A stretch of DNA of 64,000 nucleotides from Streptomyces sp. KL109B (GTDB taxonomy: Bacteria > Actinomycetota > Actinomycetes > Streptomycetales > Streptomycetaceae), in NCBI RefSeq assembly GCF_030766935.1, contig NZ_JASERL010000007.1, forward strand, positions 186,001 through 250,000, given 5' to 3'. Below the pieces are notes generated by a model. The model made no database searches. It was not told the DNA's origin and was given only the letters and a program-made list of their open reading frames with translations. Positions 1 to 7,607 of the stretch are shown here, piece after piece. Numbering within the stretch: position 1 is the stretch's first letter; each line of letters opens with the position of its first letter. Made by a program: the position numbers and the translations under genes.

Positions 1-494
1 CCGGCAGCCCGACCGGGGTGCTCGCCGGGTGGACGCTGACGGCGCTCGGCCTGGCGCTCGCCGGCCCCGGGCTCACGTACCTGTGCGGCAGGGCGCTGCA
101 GTCCGTACGCCCCTCCGCGGTGCGGCTGCTCGCGGGCCGGGGGCTCCAGGAGGAGGCGCGGCGCGTCGGCCGCCCGCTCGGCGTGGTCTGCGCGGTGGCG
201 TCGGGGGCGTACGCGGCGGGCGTCCTCTACGAGGAGGCCGGGCCCGGAGCCGGACCGCTGGCGACGCTCGGCGCGGTCCTCGTCGTCGGCTGCGCCCTGG
301 CGACCCTGGCGACCGCGTCCTTCGAGGCCCGCCAGGCGCGGCGGCACACGACGGAGGCGCTGCTGCGGATCGGGGCCCCGGCAACGGCGCTGCGCGGGGC
401 GGTGGTGCTCAGGGCGGGCGCGCTGCTGGCCGTGTTCGGTCCACTGACCTGGCTCATCGCACAACTTTCGGCCGCGCCCCTGACATCGCGATGA
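1..494 (+). CDS. C-terminal part of a membrane permease (FtsX-like ABC transporter permease), partial
   Basis: The reading frame is open from the left edge of the window, so the N-terminus lies outside; the frame starts at base 3. About 163 residues are visible. Hydrophobic stretches near visible residues 8-30, 55-72, 83-103 and 132-152 look like membrane segments, and the loop with RRHTTEALLRIGAPATALR resembles the cytoplasmic helix before the last membrane segments of FtsX-domain permeases of the MacB type. Such proteins pair with an ATPase to move lipoproteins, peptides or drugs. The partner ATPase is not in the window. The stop at 492-494 lies 30 bases before the next gene. Family assignment is from the pattern of the C-terminus only. 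Confidence 0.5.
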   Translation, partial: GSPTGVLAGWTLTALGLALAGPGLTYLCGRALQSVRPSAVRLLAGRGLQEEARRVGRPLGVVCAVASGAYAAGVLYEEAGPGAGPLATLGAVLVVGCALATLATASFEARQARRHTTEALLRIGAPATALRGAVVLRAGALLAVFGPLTWLIAQLSAAPLTSR

Positions 495-524
495 GTTTCG
501 CCGACACCGGCCGTCTAACCTTGC

Positions 525-938
525 ATGACTCAGTATCAGCAAATGATCTTTCCGAACCTGGCCGTGAACGACCTGGCCGCGTCCACCAAGTTCTTCACGG
601 AGCTGGGGTACGAGCGCAACGCGCAGTTCTCGGACGACACCGCCACCTCCATCGTGATCAGCGACCACATCGTGCTCATGCTGCTCACGAAGGAGAAGTA
701 CGCGGCCTTCACGAAGAAGGCGATCGTCGACTCGACGAAGAGCAGTGAGGTGCTGCTCGCACTGAGCGCCGAAAGCCGCGAAAAGGTCGACGAACTCGTC
801 GACCGCGCCATCGCCGCGGGCGGCACCGAAACCGGCGAGAAGCAGGACCACGGCTTCATGTACGGCCGCGCCTTCGACGACCTGGACGGCCACACCTTCG
901 AGGTCATGTGGATGGACCCATCAGTCGTCGAGAACTGA
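525..938 (+). CDS. VOC (glyoxalase/bleomycin resistance) family protein
   Basis: 137 residues. It starts MTQYQQMIFPNLAVNDL and contains the usual vicinal oxygen chelate features: an early strand plus helix with KFFTELGY, a central strand SIVISDHIVLMLL, and a C-terminal DLDGHTFEVMWMD in which the H and E are typical metal-ligand or ligand-equivalent positions. The PhnB/YaeR-like subfamily is likely. Members act as dioxygenases, lyases or antibiotic-binding proteins; nothing here shows the substrate. The ATG is 30 bases after the upstream stop with little room for a strong ribosome site. It is probably a stand-alone gene, followed by a repeat array. Confidence 0.8.
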   Translation: MTQYQQMIFPNLAVNDLAASTKFFTELGYERNAQFSDDTATSIVISDHIVLMLLTKEKYAAFTKKAIVDSTKSSEVLLALSAESREKVDELVDRAIAAGGTETGEKQDHGFMYGRAFDDLDGHTFEVMWMDPSVVEN

Positions 939-945
939 CCAGCGA

Positions 946-1312
946 CTGCCACCGGGCCACCGGTTGCCGTCGGGGGCCGGACCACCGGTTGCCGTCAGGG
1001 GCCGGACCACCGGTTGCCGTCAGGGGCCGGACCACCGGTTGCCGTCGAGGGCCGGCCACCGGTTGTCGCCGAGGGCTGACCGCCAGCCGACGACGAGGGC
1101 TGGCCACCGGCCGTGGTCGGCAACCCACCGACGACCGTGGTCGAGAGCGGGCTACAGGCCGTAGTCGCGAGCCCGCCACCGGCCGCCGCCGACAGCCCAC
1201 CACCGGCCGACGTCAACAGCTGGCCACCAGCCGAGGTCGGCAGTCGGCCACCGGCCGTCGTCGGGAGCCGGTCGCCTCGCGTCGTCGGGAGTCGGCCAAC
1301 GGCCTTGCGCGG
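946..1312. repeat. Degenerate tandem array of a ~24-25-bp unit
   Basis: The intergenic stretch between the VOC and LOG genes is filled by a tandem repeat. Four near-identical units with core CCACCGGTTGCCGTC start about 25 bp apart (the CGGTT core is at 961, 986, 1011 and 1036, then 1060), followed by about ten more diverged units with a core like CCACCGGCCGTCGTCGGGAG at roughly 24-bp spacing. Because 24 is a multiple of 3 and stops are rare in this composition, several frames stay open across it; I do not regard these as genes. There are no unique spacers of CRISPR type. Confidence 0.85.
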
Positions 1313-1333
1313 CGCCGTGCTTAGCATGGGCGG

Positions 1334-2515
1334 GTGCCGACTCCAGAACATTCATCCGACCCGGCCGTACCCGGCACCACCTCCGACCGCGAGATCGAGA
1401 CGCTCGCGGAGTTCGACGAGGTGGTCGCCGCGCACGGCTCGCTCGCCGGGCACCGGGTGCAGGCCGTCGATCTGACGGCCCGCACCGAACGGCTGCTCGG
1501 CGCCGACGTCGAGGGCGCCATATTCCTCGGCTGCCCCATGGACGAGCGGGCCGCGGCCGAAGTCAGAGCGCGCGGCGCCCTGGTCTTCCCGCCGGTCCCC
1601 GGCCTCCCCTTCGACCCGTACCGCGGCCACCTCTACACCCCGGACGAGCTCTTCGACGGCCTGTCCGACGAGGGCGGCGGCTACGCGGCAACCCCGGACG
1701 CCCGCGCGTACGACTGGTTCCAGCGGACCAAGGCCGACGGCGACGTATTCGCGTCGATGCTGCGCGCCGTGCACGACGACTCCGTCTCCGACGCGCTCGA
1801 CGAACTCCTCGTCGGCGCACGGGTGGTGGGCGTCATGGGCGGGCACGCGATGGCGCGCGGCACGGACGCGTACGCGGGCGCCGCCCGGCTCGGCCGTACG
1901 CTCGCCCGCTCCGGCCTCACGGTGGCGACGGGCGGCGGCCCCGGCGCCATGGAGGCGGCCAACCTGGGCGCGTACGCCGCGCCGCTCGCCGACCCGATGC
2001 TCGACGACGCGCTCCAACTCCTCGCGAAATCCCCCTCGTTCACGCCATCGATCACCGACTGGGCGGCGGCCGCCTTCGAGGTACGGGACCGCTGGCCGGA
2101 CGGCGGCCCGTCGGTGGGCATCCCGACGTGGTTCTACGGCCACGAGCCGCCGAACGCCTTCGCCTCCCACCTCGCCAAGTACTTCGCCAACGCCACCCGC
2201 GAGGACGGCCTGCTGGCCCGCTCCAACGCGGGCGTGATCTTCCTGCCCGGCGCGGCGGGCACGGTCCAGGAGATCTTCGACAACGCGACCCCCAACTACT
2301 ACGAGTCACGCGGCGAACCGACCCCCATGGTGCTCGTCGACCGCACCCACTGGACGGAACGCCTCCCCACCTGGCCCCTTCTCCAGGCCCTCGCCCGCGA
2401 GCGCTCCATGGCGGACCGCATCGCACTCGTGGACACGGTCGAGGAGGCGGCGGACACGGTGCTGCGGCTCTCCGGCGGAAGCGCGGGTTCCGGGTCAAGG
2501 GCAGGTCAAGCCTGA
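1334..2515 (+). CDS. LOG-family (lysine decarboxylase-like) nucleotide-binding protein
   Basis: 393 residues, starting at GTG 1334; an ATG at 1326 is out of frame. The core is a Rossmann-type LOG domain (residues ~155-370). It has GGGPGAMEAANLGAY, the phosphate-binding motif of cytokinin riboside 5'-monophosphate phosphoribohydrolases, and PGAAGTVQEIFDNAT, a variant of the usual PGGxGTxxE. The family removes ribose 5-phosphate from N6-modified AMP or related nucleotides. This long form (393 versus ~190 residues for classic LOG) has a ~140-residue N-terminal extension of unknown role and probably acts on a different nucleotide. The A in place of the second G of PGG is a small departure from consensus. 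It lies downstream of the repeat array and is monocistronic. Confidence 0.82.
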   Translation: MPTPEHSSDPAVPGTTSDREIETLAEFDEVVAAHGSLAGHRVQAVDLTARTERLLGADVEGAIFLGCPMDERAAAEVRARGALVFPPVPGLPFDPYRGHLYTPDELFDGLSDEGGGYAATPDARAYDWFQRTKADGDVFASMLRAVHDDSVSDALDELLVGARVVGVMGGHAMARGTDAYAGAARLGRTLARSGLTVATGGGPGAMEAANLGAYAAPLADPMLDDALQLLAKSPSFTPSITDWAAAAFEVRDRWPDGGPSVGIPTWFYGHEPPNAFASHLAKYFANATREDGLLARSNAGVIFLPGAAGTVQEIFDNATPNYYESRGEPTPMVLVDRTHWTERLPTWPLLQALARERSMADRIALVDTVEEAADTVLRLSGGSAGSGSRAGQA

Positions 2516-2536
2516 CTCCCTTGGGGGGCTGGGTTA

Positions 2537-2566
2537 TTGACGCTGCGTCACTGGCGCCGATAAACG
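2537..2566 (+). promoter_or_regulatory. Candidate promoter and small dyad before the sortase-substrate gene
   Basis: TTGACG at 2537-2542 followed about 18 bases later by a TAAACG/GATAAA-like -10 (2560-2566) resembles a housekeeping promoter. The -35 overlaps a perfect inverted repeat TGACGC-T-GCGTCA (2538-2550), which could be an operator. The start codon of the next gene is about 90 bases further on. Confidence 0.4.
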
Positions 2567-2654
2567 TGAGGGGACCGTGGGGGTGTTGAGCATTCGAGGT
2601 GCCCAAGCACCGTGCCACTCCCCCTCCCTTACGGAATCCCTGTGAAGGACGAAC

Positions 2655-3320
2655 GTGTCCGTAGCCCCCCGCATATCCCCGCGCCTCGCCAGATTCGCGC
2701 TCACGACCGGCGCCGCGGCGGCCCTCACCCTCGGCGTCGCCGGCCAGGCGCTCGCCTGCAACATCAGCGAGTTCTCCGCCGAGGCCACCTGCTCCGGTGA
2801 GCAGGGCGTCATCACCGTCACCGACAAGGACCCCTCGGGCACCAAGGCGACGGTCTCCGTGTTCCTCAGCACCGACGGCTCGGAGAAGCTCATCGGTACG
2901 CAGGACGTGACGGGAACCCGCGAGGGCGCCGTCGTCACGTTCAAGGAGAACTGGCAGCCGAACGCCACCTACCGCGTCCACGTCAAGGCCGGAAACCAGG
3001 TCGACGAGGACATCAAGCCGAACGTGACGGCGCCGGGCAAGGCCTGCGCCCCCGAGAAGCCGGCCCCCTCGACGACGCCGCCCAAGCCGGCCCCGTCGAC
3101 GACCGCCCCCAAGCCGGCCGAGCCGGCCCCCAACAAGACCACCCCCGCGGCGGCGGCCCCGGCCCCGAGCAACTCGGCCTCCCCGGCCGGTAGTTCGGAC
3201 CTCGCGGAGACGGGTTCGAGCAGCAACACCCCCGTCATCGCGGGCATCGCGGGCGCGCTGGTCATCGCGGGCGGCGCGATGGTGTTCGCGCTGCGCCGCA
3301 GGGGCTCGACGCAGAAGTAA
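2655..3320 (+). CDS. Secreted LPXTG-type (LAETG) surface protein, sortase E substrate
   Basis: 221 residues from GTG 2655, with AAGGAC about 8 bases upstream. It has an N-terminal signal peptide (charged SPRLAR, hydrophobic core, cut near QALA-CN), and a ~100-residue beta-rich body with cysteines at the start and end (CNIS...TCS and KACAPE). A low-complexity Pro/Ala/Thr/Lys stalk with repeated KPAPSTT follows. At the end come the sorting signal LAETG, a hydrophobic helix and the charged tail RRRGSTQK. LAxTG is the motif used by the class E sortases of Streptomyces, so the protein is expected to be cell-wall anchored. No sortase is encoded nearby. The function of the folded domain is unknown. 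Confidence 0.85.
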   Translation: MSVAPRISPRLARFALTTGAAAALTLGVAGQALACNISEFSAEATCSGEQGVITVTDKDPSGTKATVSVFLSTDGSEKLIGTQDVTGTREGAVVTFKENWQPNATYRVHVKAGNQVDEDIKPNVTAPGKACAPEKPAPSTTPPKPAPSTTAPKPAEPAPNKTTPAAAAPAPSNSASPAGSSDLAETGSSSNTPVIAGIAGALVIAGGAMVFALRRRGSTQK

Positions 3321-3336
3321 CCCCCGCACGACCATG

Positions 3337-3369
3337 TGGCGCCCGCCCGTTCACCTCGGGCGGGCGCCA
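3337..3369. terminator. Strong hairpin terminator after the LAETG protein gene
   Basis: A perfect 13-bp stem TGGCGCCCGCCCG (3337-3349) pairs with 3357-3369 around a 7-base loop, 17 bases after the stop codon. There is no T-tract, as is common in Streptomyces. Confidence 0.75.
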
Positions 3370-3455
3370 CGCTCCACGGGCCCCGGCCCCACCCCGTCCC
3401 ACCTCGGGCAATCCGCCGCCAAAGGCGCATCGGCACGCCCCCACCCCACCCCACC

Positions 3456-3502
3456 CCGCCTTGGGCAATCTGCCGCCAAGGGCGGCAGGGTGGGCAAGGC
3501 GG
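3456..3502. repeat. 47-bp dispersed two-tier hairpin repeat, copy 1
   Basis: The element begins CCGCCTTG and ends CAAGGCGG (8-bp terminal inverted repeats). Inside it carries CTGCCGCC-AAG-GGCGGCAG (3470-3488). It is identical to the two copies near 17.2 kb except for two bases of the inner loop. A decayed half copy lies at about 3401-3427. Similarity continues a little into the right flank (GGCGGCCCCCGG). It sits in the space between the LAETG gene and the convergent thiamine transporter ATPase. Confidence 0.85.
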
Positions 3503-3584
3503 CCCCCGGCGCAGCGCACCCATCACGCCAGGCGCCCACCCCGGCCAGGCCCCGCGCGCCCCGGCCAGACCCCGCGCGCCCCGG

Positions 3585-4622
3585 CTAGGGCCCGCCCACC
3601 CCCAACACCACAACCTCCGCCGCATCGAACACGACCCCAACCACATCCCCCACCCCCGGCGCCGCCCGCAACGCACACGCCGCCTCAAGCCGCACCGCAC
3701 CCCCGCCCTGAAGGTGCACCGCCACATGCGTCCCCCGGAAGGTCCGCGCACTCACGGTGCAGGTCAACTGCCCCTCCTCGACGGGCACAAGACGTACCCC
3801 CGCGGGCCGCACCAGAACCTGCCCCGCCCCCTGCTCCGCCCCCTCCGGCACCGGCACCTTCCCCCAAGGCGTATCCGCGACCGCCCCGGTCACCGTCGCC
3901 TCCACCACATTGTCGAACCCGAGGAACCGGGCCACGAACTCGTCGGCCGGCCGCTGCCACACCTCAAGAGGCGTACCGCTCTGCGCGATCCGCCCGTCCC
4001 GCATCACCACGACCCGGTCGGCAAGCGCGAACGCCTCCCCCTGGTCGTGCGTGACCGCGAGCACGGTCGTCCCCAACTCACCGAACAGCTCCCGCAGTTC
4101 GACGACGAGCCGCTCCCGCAACGACCGGTCGAGCTGCCCCAACGGCTCGTCGAGCATCAGCAACCGCGGCCTCGGCGCCAGCGCCCGCGCCAGCGCGACC
4201 CGCTGCTGCTCCCCACCGGACAACGACCCGACGGCCCGCCCCTCGGCCCCGGGCAGCCCGACAAGCGCCAGCAACTCCCGTACCCGCTCGGCCTGTTCAC
4301 CCTTCCCCACCCCATGCATCCGCAGCCCGAACCCGACGTTGCGCCCCACGTCCCGCTGCGGAAACAGCTGATGGTCCTGGAACATCAGCCCGACGCCCCG
4401 CTTGTGCGCGGGCACCCCCGCCTGGTCGACGCCCCCGAGCGACACCCGCCCACCATCGAGCGCCTGCAACCCGGCGACGGCTCTCAGCAGCGTCGACTTA
4501 CCGCTTCCGCTCGGCCCGAGCACACACACGATCTCGTGCTCGGCGACCTCCAGGCCCACCCCGTCGAGCACGGCGCGCCCACCGAACCGTACGGTCGCGT
4601 CGTCCAGCTCCAGCAGCGACAT
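3585..4622 (-). CDS. thiQ: Thiamine ABC transporter ATP-binding protein
   Basis: 345 residues. The ATPase domain has Walker A GPSGSGKST (36-44), Q-loop FQDHQLFP, signature LSGGEQQR (134-141), Walker B LLMLDEP (154-160) and H-loop TH (192). A C-terminal TOBE-like domain of about 110 residues follows. It is last in a three-gene operon behind a TPP riboswitch; the start lies 5 bases after the stop of the permease gene. It should power uptake of thiamine or its phosphates through the adjacent fused permease. Sequence alone would also fit a ferric-iron or spermidine/putrescine importer ATPase; the riboswitch decides in favour of thiamine. It is longer than enterobacterial ThiQ because of the TOBE extension. 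Confidence 0.85.
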   Translation of the reverse strand: MSLLELDDATVRFGGRAVLDGVGLEVAEHEIVCVLGPSGSGKSTLLRAVAGLQALDGGRVSLGGVDQAGVPAHKRGVGLMFQDHQLFPQRDVGRNVGFGLRMHGVGKGEQAERVRELLALVGLPGAEGRAVGSLSGGEQQRVALARALAPRPRLLMLDEPLGQLDRSLRERLVVELRELFGELGTTVLAVTHDQGEAFALADRVVVMRDGRIAQSGTPLEVWQRPADEFVARFLGFDNVVEATVTGAVADTPWGKVPVPEGAEQGAGQVLVRPAGVRLVPVEEGQLTCTVSARTFRGTHVAVHLQGGGAVRLEAACALRAAPGVGDVVGVVFDAAEVVVLGVGGP

Positions 4623-4627
4623 GAGAA

Positions 4628-6325
4628 TCAGAACTCCCCGGTCTGGGCCTTGGCCGGCCGCATACGTTCAAGCACCAGCAGCGCGGTCGCGCACACCACC
4701 ATCAGTACGGTCGAAAGCGCCATCGCCTGCCCGTAGTTGAGCTCCCCGGCCCGCCCGAGCAGCCGCGCCACGGCCACCGGCAACGTCGGGTTGTCGGGCC
4801 GCGCGATGAACACCGTCGCCCCGAACTCACCGAGCGACACGGCGAACGCGAACCCGGCGGCGATCACCAGCGCCCGCCGCACCATCGGCAGATCGACCTC
4901 CCGCCACGCCCGCACCGGCGAGGCCCCGAGCACCGCCGCGGCCTCCCGCAACCGCCCGTCGACGGCCCGCAGCACGGGCAACATCGTCCGTACGACGAAG
5001 GGAACACCCACGAGCGCCTGCGCGAGCGGCACCAGAATCCACGAGGACCGCAGATCCAACGGCGGCTCGTCGAGCGTAATCAGAAACCCGAACCCGACCG
5101 TGACCGCCGAAACCCCCAACGGCAGCATCAACAACGCGTCGAACCCACGCACAAGCCGCCCCGCATGCCGGGTAAGCGCCGCAGCGGCAAGCCCCCCGAT
5201 CACCACGGCAATGGCGGTGGCGGCCAACGCATACTCCACCGAATTCCATACGGCATCGATCGGCGGCACAAGAAAAGTCCCACCGTCAGCGTCGCCGAGC
5301 GCCCGGTAATACCCGAACCCATACCCGCCCGGCGCATCGAGCGACCGCTCCACAAGCACCCCGAGCGGCAACACGATGAGCACAGCGACGGTCAGCAACA
5401 CGCCCCCCAACAACGCCCATTGCCCACCCCCACGCGGCCGCCGCGACGTATGCGCGGCATCGACGAGCCGCAACGCACTCTCGCGCCGCCGCACGGTCCA
5501 CGCATGCACACCCAGAATCAGCCCGACAGCGACAAACTGCACAATGGTCAACACCGCGGCGGTGGACAGATCAAAGATCTGCGCGGTCTGCCGATAAATC
5601 TCGACCTCAAGCGTCGAGAACCCCGGCCCACCCAAGATCTGCACGACACCAAAAGAAGTGAACGTAAACAGAAAGACCATCAACGCGGCAGCGGCAACGG
5701 CCGGCCCGAGCGCCGGCAACGTCACCCGCCGCCACGCCGCGAACCGCGAGGCCCCGAGCATCCGCGCGGCCTCCTCCTGCCGAGGATCGAGCTGCGCCCA
5801 AAGCCCCCCGACAGTCCGCACGACAACGGCGTAATTGAAGAACACATGCGCAAGCAGAATCGCCCACACAGTGGTGTCGAGCCGCACCCCCCACACCTCG
5901 TCGAGCAATCCCCCGTTCCCGACGAGCGCGAGAAAAGCAGTCCCCACCACAACAGTCGGCAGCACGAACGGCACCGTCACAACGGCCCGCAACACCTGCT
6001 TCCCCGGAAACTCGAACCGCGCGAAGACATACGCCCCCGGCAGCGCGATCAGCAGCGTGAGCACGGTCGACGCGACCGCCTGCCACACGGTGAACCACAG
6101 CACGTGCCGCACATCGGCCTGCCCGAGCACATCGAGCACCCGCCCCACCTGCCAGCCACCGTCGACGTGCAGCCCACGCTCGACGATGGCGACGACGGGA
6201 TACGCGAAGAAGACACCGAAGAACACGACGGGCAGAGCCATCAGCCCCAGCCGCGCCGCACTCCCCCCACGCTTCCCGCCGACTGCTCCAGTCACTCCAG
6301 TTACTTGAGTACGAGCGACGTCCAC
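4628..6325 (-). CDS. thiP: Thiamine ABC transporter permease, two fused permease domains
   Basis: 565 residues with about twelve membrane segments arranged as two homologous halves. Each half has an EAA loop for docking on the ATPase: EEAARMLGASRFAAWRRV in the first and REAAAVLGASPVRAWREV in the second. Fused double permeases are typical of ThiP and of FbpB-type iron importers. From the GTG at 6325 the gene overlaps the 3' end of the binding-protein gene by 25 bases; an in-frame GTG at 6295, just after that stop, is an alternative start. It is the middle gene of the riboswitch-controlled operon, acting in the cytoplasmic membrane. Confidence 0.85.
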   Translation of the reverse strand: MDVARTQVTGVTGAVGGKRGGSAARLGLMALPVVFFGVFFAYPVVAIVERGLHVDGGWQVGRVLDVLGQADVRHVLWFTVWQAVASTVLTLLIALPGAYVFARFEFPGKQVLRAVVTVPFVLPTVVVGTAFLALVGNGGLLDEVWGVRLDTTVWAILLAHVFFNYAVVVRTVGGLWAQLDPRQEEAARMLGASRFAAWRRVTLPALGPAVAAAALMVFLFTFTSFGVVQILGGPGFSTLEVEIYRQTAQIFDLSTAAVLTIVQFVAVGLILGVHAWTVRRRESALRLVDAAHTSRRPRGGGQWALLGGVLLTVAVLIVLPLGVLVERSLDAPGGYGFGYYRALGDADGGTFLVPPIDAVWNSVEYALAATAIAVVIGGLAAAALTRHAGRLVRGFDALLMLPLGVSAVTVGFGFLITLDEPPLDLRSSWILVPLAQALVGVPFVVRTMLPVLRAVDGRLREAAAVLGASPVRAWREVDLPMVRRALVIAAGFAFAVSLGEFGATVFIARPDNPTLPVAVARLLGRAGELNYGQAMALSTVLMVVCATALLVLERMRPAKAQTGEF

Positions 6326-7401
6326 GACTTCACCCAGTCGTCACGGTTGTCCGCGATCTTGCGGGGACTCATGGTCTCGGGGTCGTCGACCTTCACCGCG
6401 TACTTGGTGTAATCGGCGGGCACGGCGGCATTCTTCGTCACCGGATCGACGAACATGTTCAGCGGCATGTCCTCCTGGAACTTCTTGGACACCAGGAAGT
6501 CGAGCAGCGCCTTGCCGCCCTTTTCGTTCTGCGCCCCGTTCAGCAGCCCCGCGAATTCGATCTGCTGGAAACAGGTCCCCTTGGCGACCCCGACCGGCGA
6601 AGTCTTCGGCTGCGGATCCGCGAACACGGCCTCGGCAGGCGGCGAGGAGGCGTACGAAACAACAAGCGGCCTCTCACCCCCGGCCTTCTTCCCCCCGGCG
6701 CTCCCACTGAACTCCTCGTTGTAGGCCTGGTCCCAACCATCCACGACCTTGACGCCGTTGGCCTTCAACTTCTTCCAGTACGCCTGCCAGCCGTCGTCCC
6801 CGTACTTCGCGGCGGACCCGAGCACAAAGCCGAGCCCCGGCGACGAGGTCGACGCGTTCTCGGTGACGAGCAAGTTCTTATAGGCGGGCTTGGCAAGATC
6901 AGCAAAAGACGACGGAGGAGCAATCTTGTGCTTCTCGAAATACGCCTTGTCGTAATTGACACAGAGCGCCCCGTTATCAACGGGGGTCACCCGATTCTTC
7001 CCGGCATCAAGCTGGTACTGGCTCTTCACCTCGTCCAAGCCCTTGGCCTTGTACGACGAGAAAATCCCATTGTCGAGTGCCCGCGAGAGCAGCGTGTTGT
7101 CGACGCCGAAGAGGACGTCGCCCTGCGGATTTCCCTTGGAAAGAATCGCCTTGTTGACGGCCTCCCCGGCATCCCCGTCCTTGAGCACGCGGACCTTGTA
7201 CCCGGACTTCTTCTCGAAGTCCTTCAGCACGCCCTTCGAGACGGCCCACGAGTCGTGGCTCACCAGGGTCACGGTCTTGGAGTCCCCGCCGGCGGCCCCG
7301 GAGCCGCCCCCGGACGCCCCGCACGCGGACAGCGCGACAAGCCCGATCCCCACGCCCACGGCAACGTACGCGCGACCGGCCGGCTTCTTCCTACTTCTCA
7401 C
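6301..7401 (-). CDS. thiB: Thiamine ABC transporter substrate-binding lipoprotein
   Basis: 366 residues from GTG 7401, chosen because AGGAGGA lies 8 bases upstream; the ATG just before it is followed by a stop in its own frame. The signal peptide ends in the lipobox LSAC (cysteine 27), so the protein is a membrane-anchored lipoprotein. The mature part is a type II periplasmic-binding fold of the ThiB/TbpA class, with TVTLVSHDSWAVSKGVL near the N-terminus and GVDNTLLSRA, as in thiamine-binding proteins. It is first in the operon, and its ribosome site is inside a hairpin downstream of a TPP riboswitch, which supports thiamine or TPP as ligand. Confidence 0.88.
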   Translation of the reverse strand: MRSRKKPAGRAYVAVGVGIGLVALSACGASGGGSGAAGGDSKTVTLVSHDSWAVSKGVLKDFEKKSGYKVRVLKDGDAGEAVNKAILSKGNPQGDVLFGVDNTLLSRALDNGIFSSYKAKGLDEVKSQYQLDAGKNRVTPVDNGALCVNYDKAYFEKHKIAPPSSFADLAKPAYKNLLVTENASTSSPGLGFVLGSAAKYGDDGWQAYWKKLKANGVKVVDGWDQAYNEEFSGSAGGKKAGGERPLVVSYASSPPAEAVFADPQPKTSPVGVAKGTCFQQIEFAGLLNGAQNEKGGKALLDFLVSKKFQEDMPLNMFVDPVTKNAAVPADYTKYAVKVDDPETMSPRKIADNRDDWVKSWTSLVLK

Positions 7402-7411
7402 TACTTCATTC

Positions 7412-7431
7412 CTCCTGGAGCGGACCAGGAG
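7412..7431 (-). promoter_or_regulatory. Hairpin that hides the thiB ribosome-binding site
   Basis: In the transcript, CTCCTGG (7431-7425) can pair with CCAGGAG (7418-7412), which includes the ribosome site of thiB. This is the expected form of a translational expression platform for the TPP riboswitch upstream. Confidence 0.65.
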
Positions 7432-7440
7432 AAGACGCGG

Positions 7441-7462
7441 CCCTGCCCGGTGCCGGGCAGGG
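7441..7462 (-). terminator. GC-rich hairpin between TPP aptamer and thiB
   Basis: A perfect 10-bp stem CCCTGCCCGG/CCGGGCAGGG with a 2-base loop lies between the aptamer and the ribosome-site hairpin. It may act as a transcription terminator or as part of the switching structure; there is no T-tract. Confidence 0.5.
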
Positions 7463-7477
7463 CGCAACAGCTTGAGT

Positions 7478-7570
7478 GGTGTCCGAACTTCCTACCCGGA
7501 ATGACCCGGGCAAGGTCCAGAGGGTCTGCGGCCGTGCCGCACTCTCAGCGCTGTGGCGCTCCCCTGTCGG
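7478..7570 (-). ncRNA. TPP (thi-box) riboswitch
   Basis: Read on the minus strand, the leader holds the conserved thi-box elements in order: GGGGAGC (from 7564), CGCTGAGAGTGCGG, GACCCTCTGGACCTTG, and CCGGGTCATTCCGGGTAGG then GAAGTTCGG. CUGAGAG and the ACCCU...GACC block bind the pyrimidine of thiamine, and the CCGGGU-AU-CCGGGUAGGGA-like block senses the pyrophosphate. The 3' block is slightly diverged from consensus. It precedes thiB-thiP-thiQ and should repress them when TPP is plentiful. Confidence 0.88.
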
Positions 7571-7607
7571 AAATACAGATGCAGTTGTCGTGCTTACGAC
7601 AGCCAGG

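Noticed and set aside
946..1312. Possible CRISPR array
   Set aside because: The units are contiguous and degenerate with no unique spacers, and no cas genes are present.
908..1475. Overlapping open frames through the 24-bp repeat array (Arg/Gly- or Pro/Ser-rich proteins)
   Set aside because: All follow the repeat period, have no ribosome site and exist in several frames on both strands; they reflect composition and periodicity.
3336..4736. Plus-strand open frames opposite thiQ and over the 47-bp element
   Set aside because: Antisense and repeat-derived; no ribosome site or conserved motif.
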